Translations under genes and position numbers: made by a program
Part shown: piece after piece, positions 63,323 to 64,000 of the stretch
Numbering within the stretch: the stretch's first letter is position 1
Layout: every line of letters begins with the position of its first letter
From: Roseiarcus sp963742305
GTDB lineage: Bacteria; Pseudomonadota; Alphaproteobacteria; Rhizobiales; Beijerinckiaceae
Direction: 5' to 3'
Length of the DNA: 64,000 bases
NCBI GenBank assembly: GCA_963742305.1
Contig: CAVULN010000021.1
Span: forward strand, 1 to 64,000
The notes under the pieces: model-generated
Told to the model about the DNA's origin: nothing
The model's database searches: none
The model's input: the letters and a program-made list of their open reading frames with translations, nothing else

Positions 63323-64000
63323 ATGCCCCTTCATCCGACGACTCGCATCCGGTTCCTTGGCGTCGCGGCCTATGAGATCGTGACCCGAGCGGGATTGCGG
63401 ATCCTGATGGACCCTTTCCTCGACGAGAATCCCGGATCTCCGGTCCGAGCCGATTCGTTCGACAAGGTCGACCTCGTCATCGTCAGCCACGCAGCCTACG
63501 ATCATCTCGGCGACACGGAGACGATCGCCGCGCGGTATGGCTGCCCCGTCATTTCCGGCGGCGAGGTGAGAGCCTATCTCACCGCAAAGGGCCTGCCAGC
63601 GACGCAGGTGCGAGCGACGGTCTGGGGAATCCGGGTCAAGGTCGCAGGAGTCGAGGTCCAACCGGTCGAGTGCCATCACTGGTCGCAGATTCGCATGCCC
63701 GACGGGACGCTCGCGTCCGGCGTGCCGATGGCGTTCGTCGTCTACGCGGACGAAAACGTGCGCTTCTATCACTACGGCGACACCGCGATCTTTTCCGACA
63801 TGAAGCTGCAGGCCGAACTCTACAAGCCGACTATCGGCTGCATCGGCATCGCCAATCCCCAGGAAATCCTCGATCGCAATCCCATGCCGGGCCAAATGCT
63901 CACCGGCGAGATGAGCCCGTACGAAGGCCTGCTCGCCGCGCAATGGCTGGGACTGAATACGGTTCTGCCCTGCCACTATTGCAAGGCGGACGACGACGAC
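63323..64000 (+). CDS. Metallo-beta-lactamase-fold hydrolase (UlaG-like), 5' part
   Basis: The first 226 residues of a protein that runs off the window. It begins MPLHPTTRIRFLGVAAYEIV and has the zinc motif HAAYDHLGD (HxxxDH), then CHHWSQIRMPDG, FYHYGDTAIFSD with the bridging-type Asp, and LPCHYCKADDDD at the edge. This is the small metallo-beta-lactamase fold of the UlaG/YtkL type; UlaG itself opens ascorbate-6-phosphate lactone. As fifth gene of the GntR-controlled CUT2 operon it may hydrolyse a lactone or phosphodiester derived from the imported substrate. Confidence 0.82.
   Translation, partial: MPLHPTTRIRFLGVAAYEIVTRAGLRILMDPFLDENPGSPVRADSFDKVDLVIVSHAAYDHLGDTETIAARYGCPVISGGEVRAYLTAKGLPATQVRATVWGIRVKVAGVEVQPVECHHWSQIRMPDGTLASGVPMAFVVYADENVRFYHYGDTAIFSDMKLQAELYKPTIGCIGIANPQEILDRNPMPGQMLTGEMSPYEGLLAAQWLGLNTVLPCHYCKADDDD

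Overview
The window is high-GC bacterial chromosome with dense, often overlapping operons. The protein families (AatA aspartate aminotransferase, DUF1344, DUF1328 and MXKDX-repeat proteins, alphaproteobacterial Fe-SOD, protocatechuate 4,5-cleavage genes, many periplasmic-binding ABC transporters) point to an alphaproteobacterium of the Hyphomicrobiales, most like the Beijerinckiaceae/Methylocystaceae/Bradyrhizobium relatives. No rRNA, tRNA, CRISPR array, insertion sequence or prophage was found. Sixteen genes carry one or more frame breaks, nearly all single-base insertions and often in short homopolymers. Many therefore look like uncorrected assembly errors rather than true pseudogenes; coordinates given for these genes span the whole repaired frame.

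Layout. 0-8.5 kb: end of a CUT1 sugar permease, an SDR dehydrogenase, a decayed Gfo/Idh/MocA oxidoreductase, a broken lactonase-like amidohydrolase, then a CUT2 ABC transporter operon (binding protein, ATPase, two permeases) ending in a D-threonine-aldolase-like PLP enzyme. 8.7-21 kb: a protocatechuate 4,5-cleavage cluster on the minus strand (ModA-like protein, ligJ, ligK, ligI, ligA, ligB, ligC), with a divergent plus-strand operon for a DUF1932 dehydrogenase and a five-gene Liv-type ABC importer that probably brings in the aromatic acid. 21-32 kb: housekeeping and small envelope genes (DUF4105 protein, DUF1344, a Tat-exported PCMT-like methyltransferase, dienelactone hydrolase, VOC protein, aatA, DUF1398, marR with an operator-like palindrome, recQ, folC, DUF1328, vapBC).

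32-36 kb: a four-gene minus-strand corrinoid module (ASKHA/2Fe-2S reductive activator, small virulence-factor-domain protein, DUF1638 protein, MtbC-like corrinoid protein) with no methyltransferase partner in view. 36-45 kb: DUF4331 protein, nitrilase-family amidase, FMN reductase, SDR plus MaoC pair, an AT-richer island with an ankyrin/zinc-ribbon fusion next to an orphan HicB, dihydroorotase, and YgfZ. 45-49 kb: a second CUT2 transporter. 49-56 kb: SPFH/NfeD pair, universal stress protein, GlsB-like protein, sodB, LOG-family hydrolase, and a CoA-transferase/glutaryl-CoA dehydrogenase pair for glutarate use. 56-64 kb: DAO-type oxidase, a GntR/FCD regulator divergent from an operon of ketopantoate-reductase-like enzyme, a third CUT2 transporter and a metallo-beta-lactamase-fold hydrolase that runs off the end.

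Taken together the region is an accessory catabolic stretch: three or four carbohydrate or hydroxy-acid importers with their enzymes, aromatic ring cleavage feeding pyruvate and oxaloacetate, glutarate degradation, and a corrinoid methyl-transfer module, interleaved with core genes.
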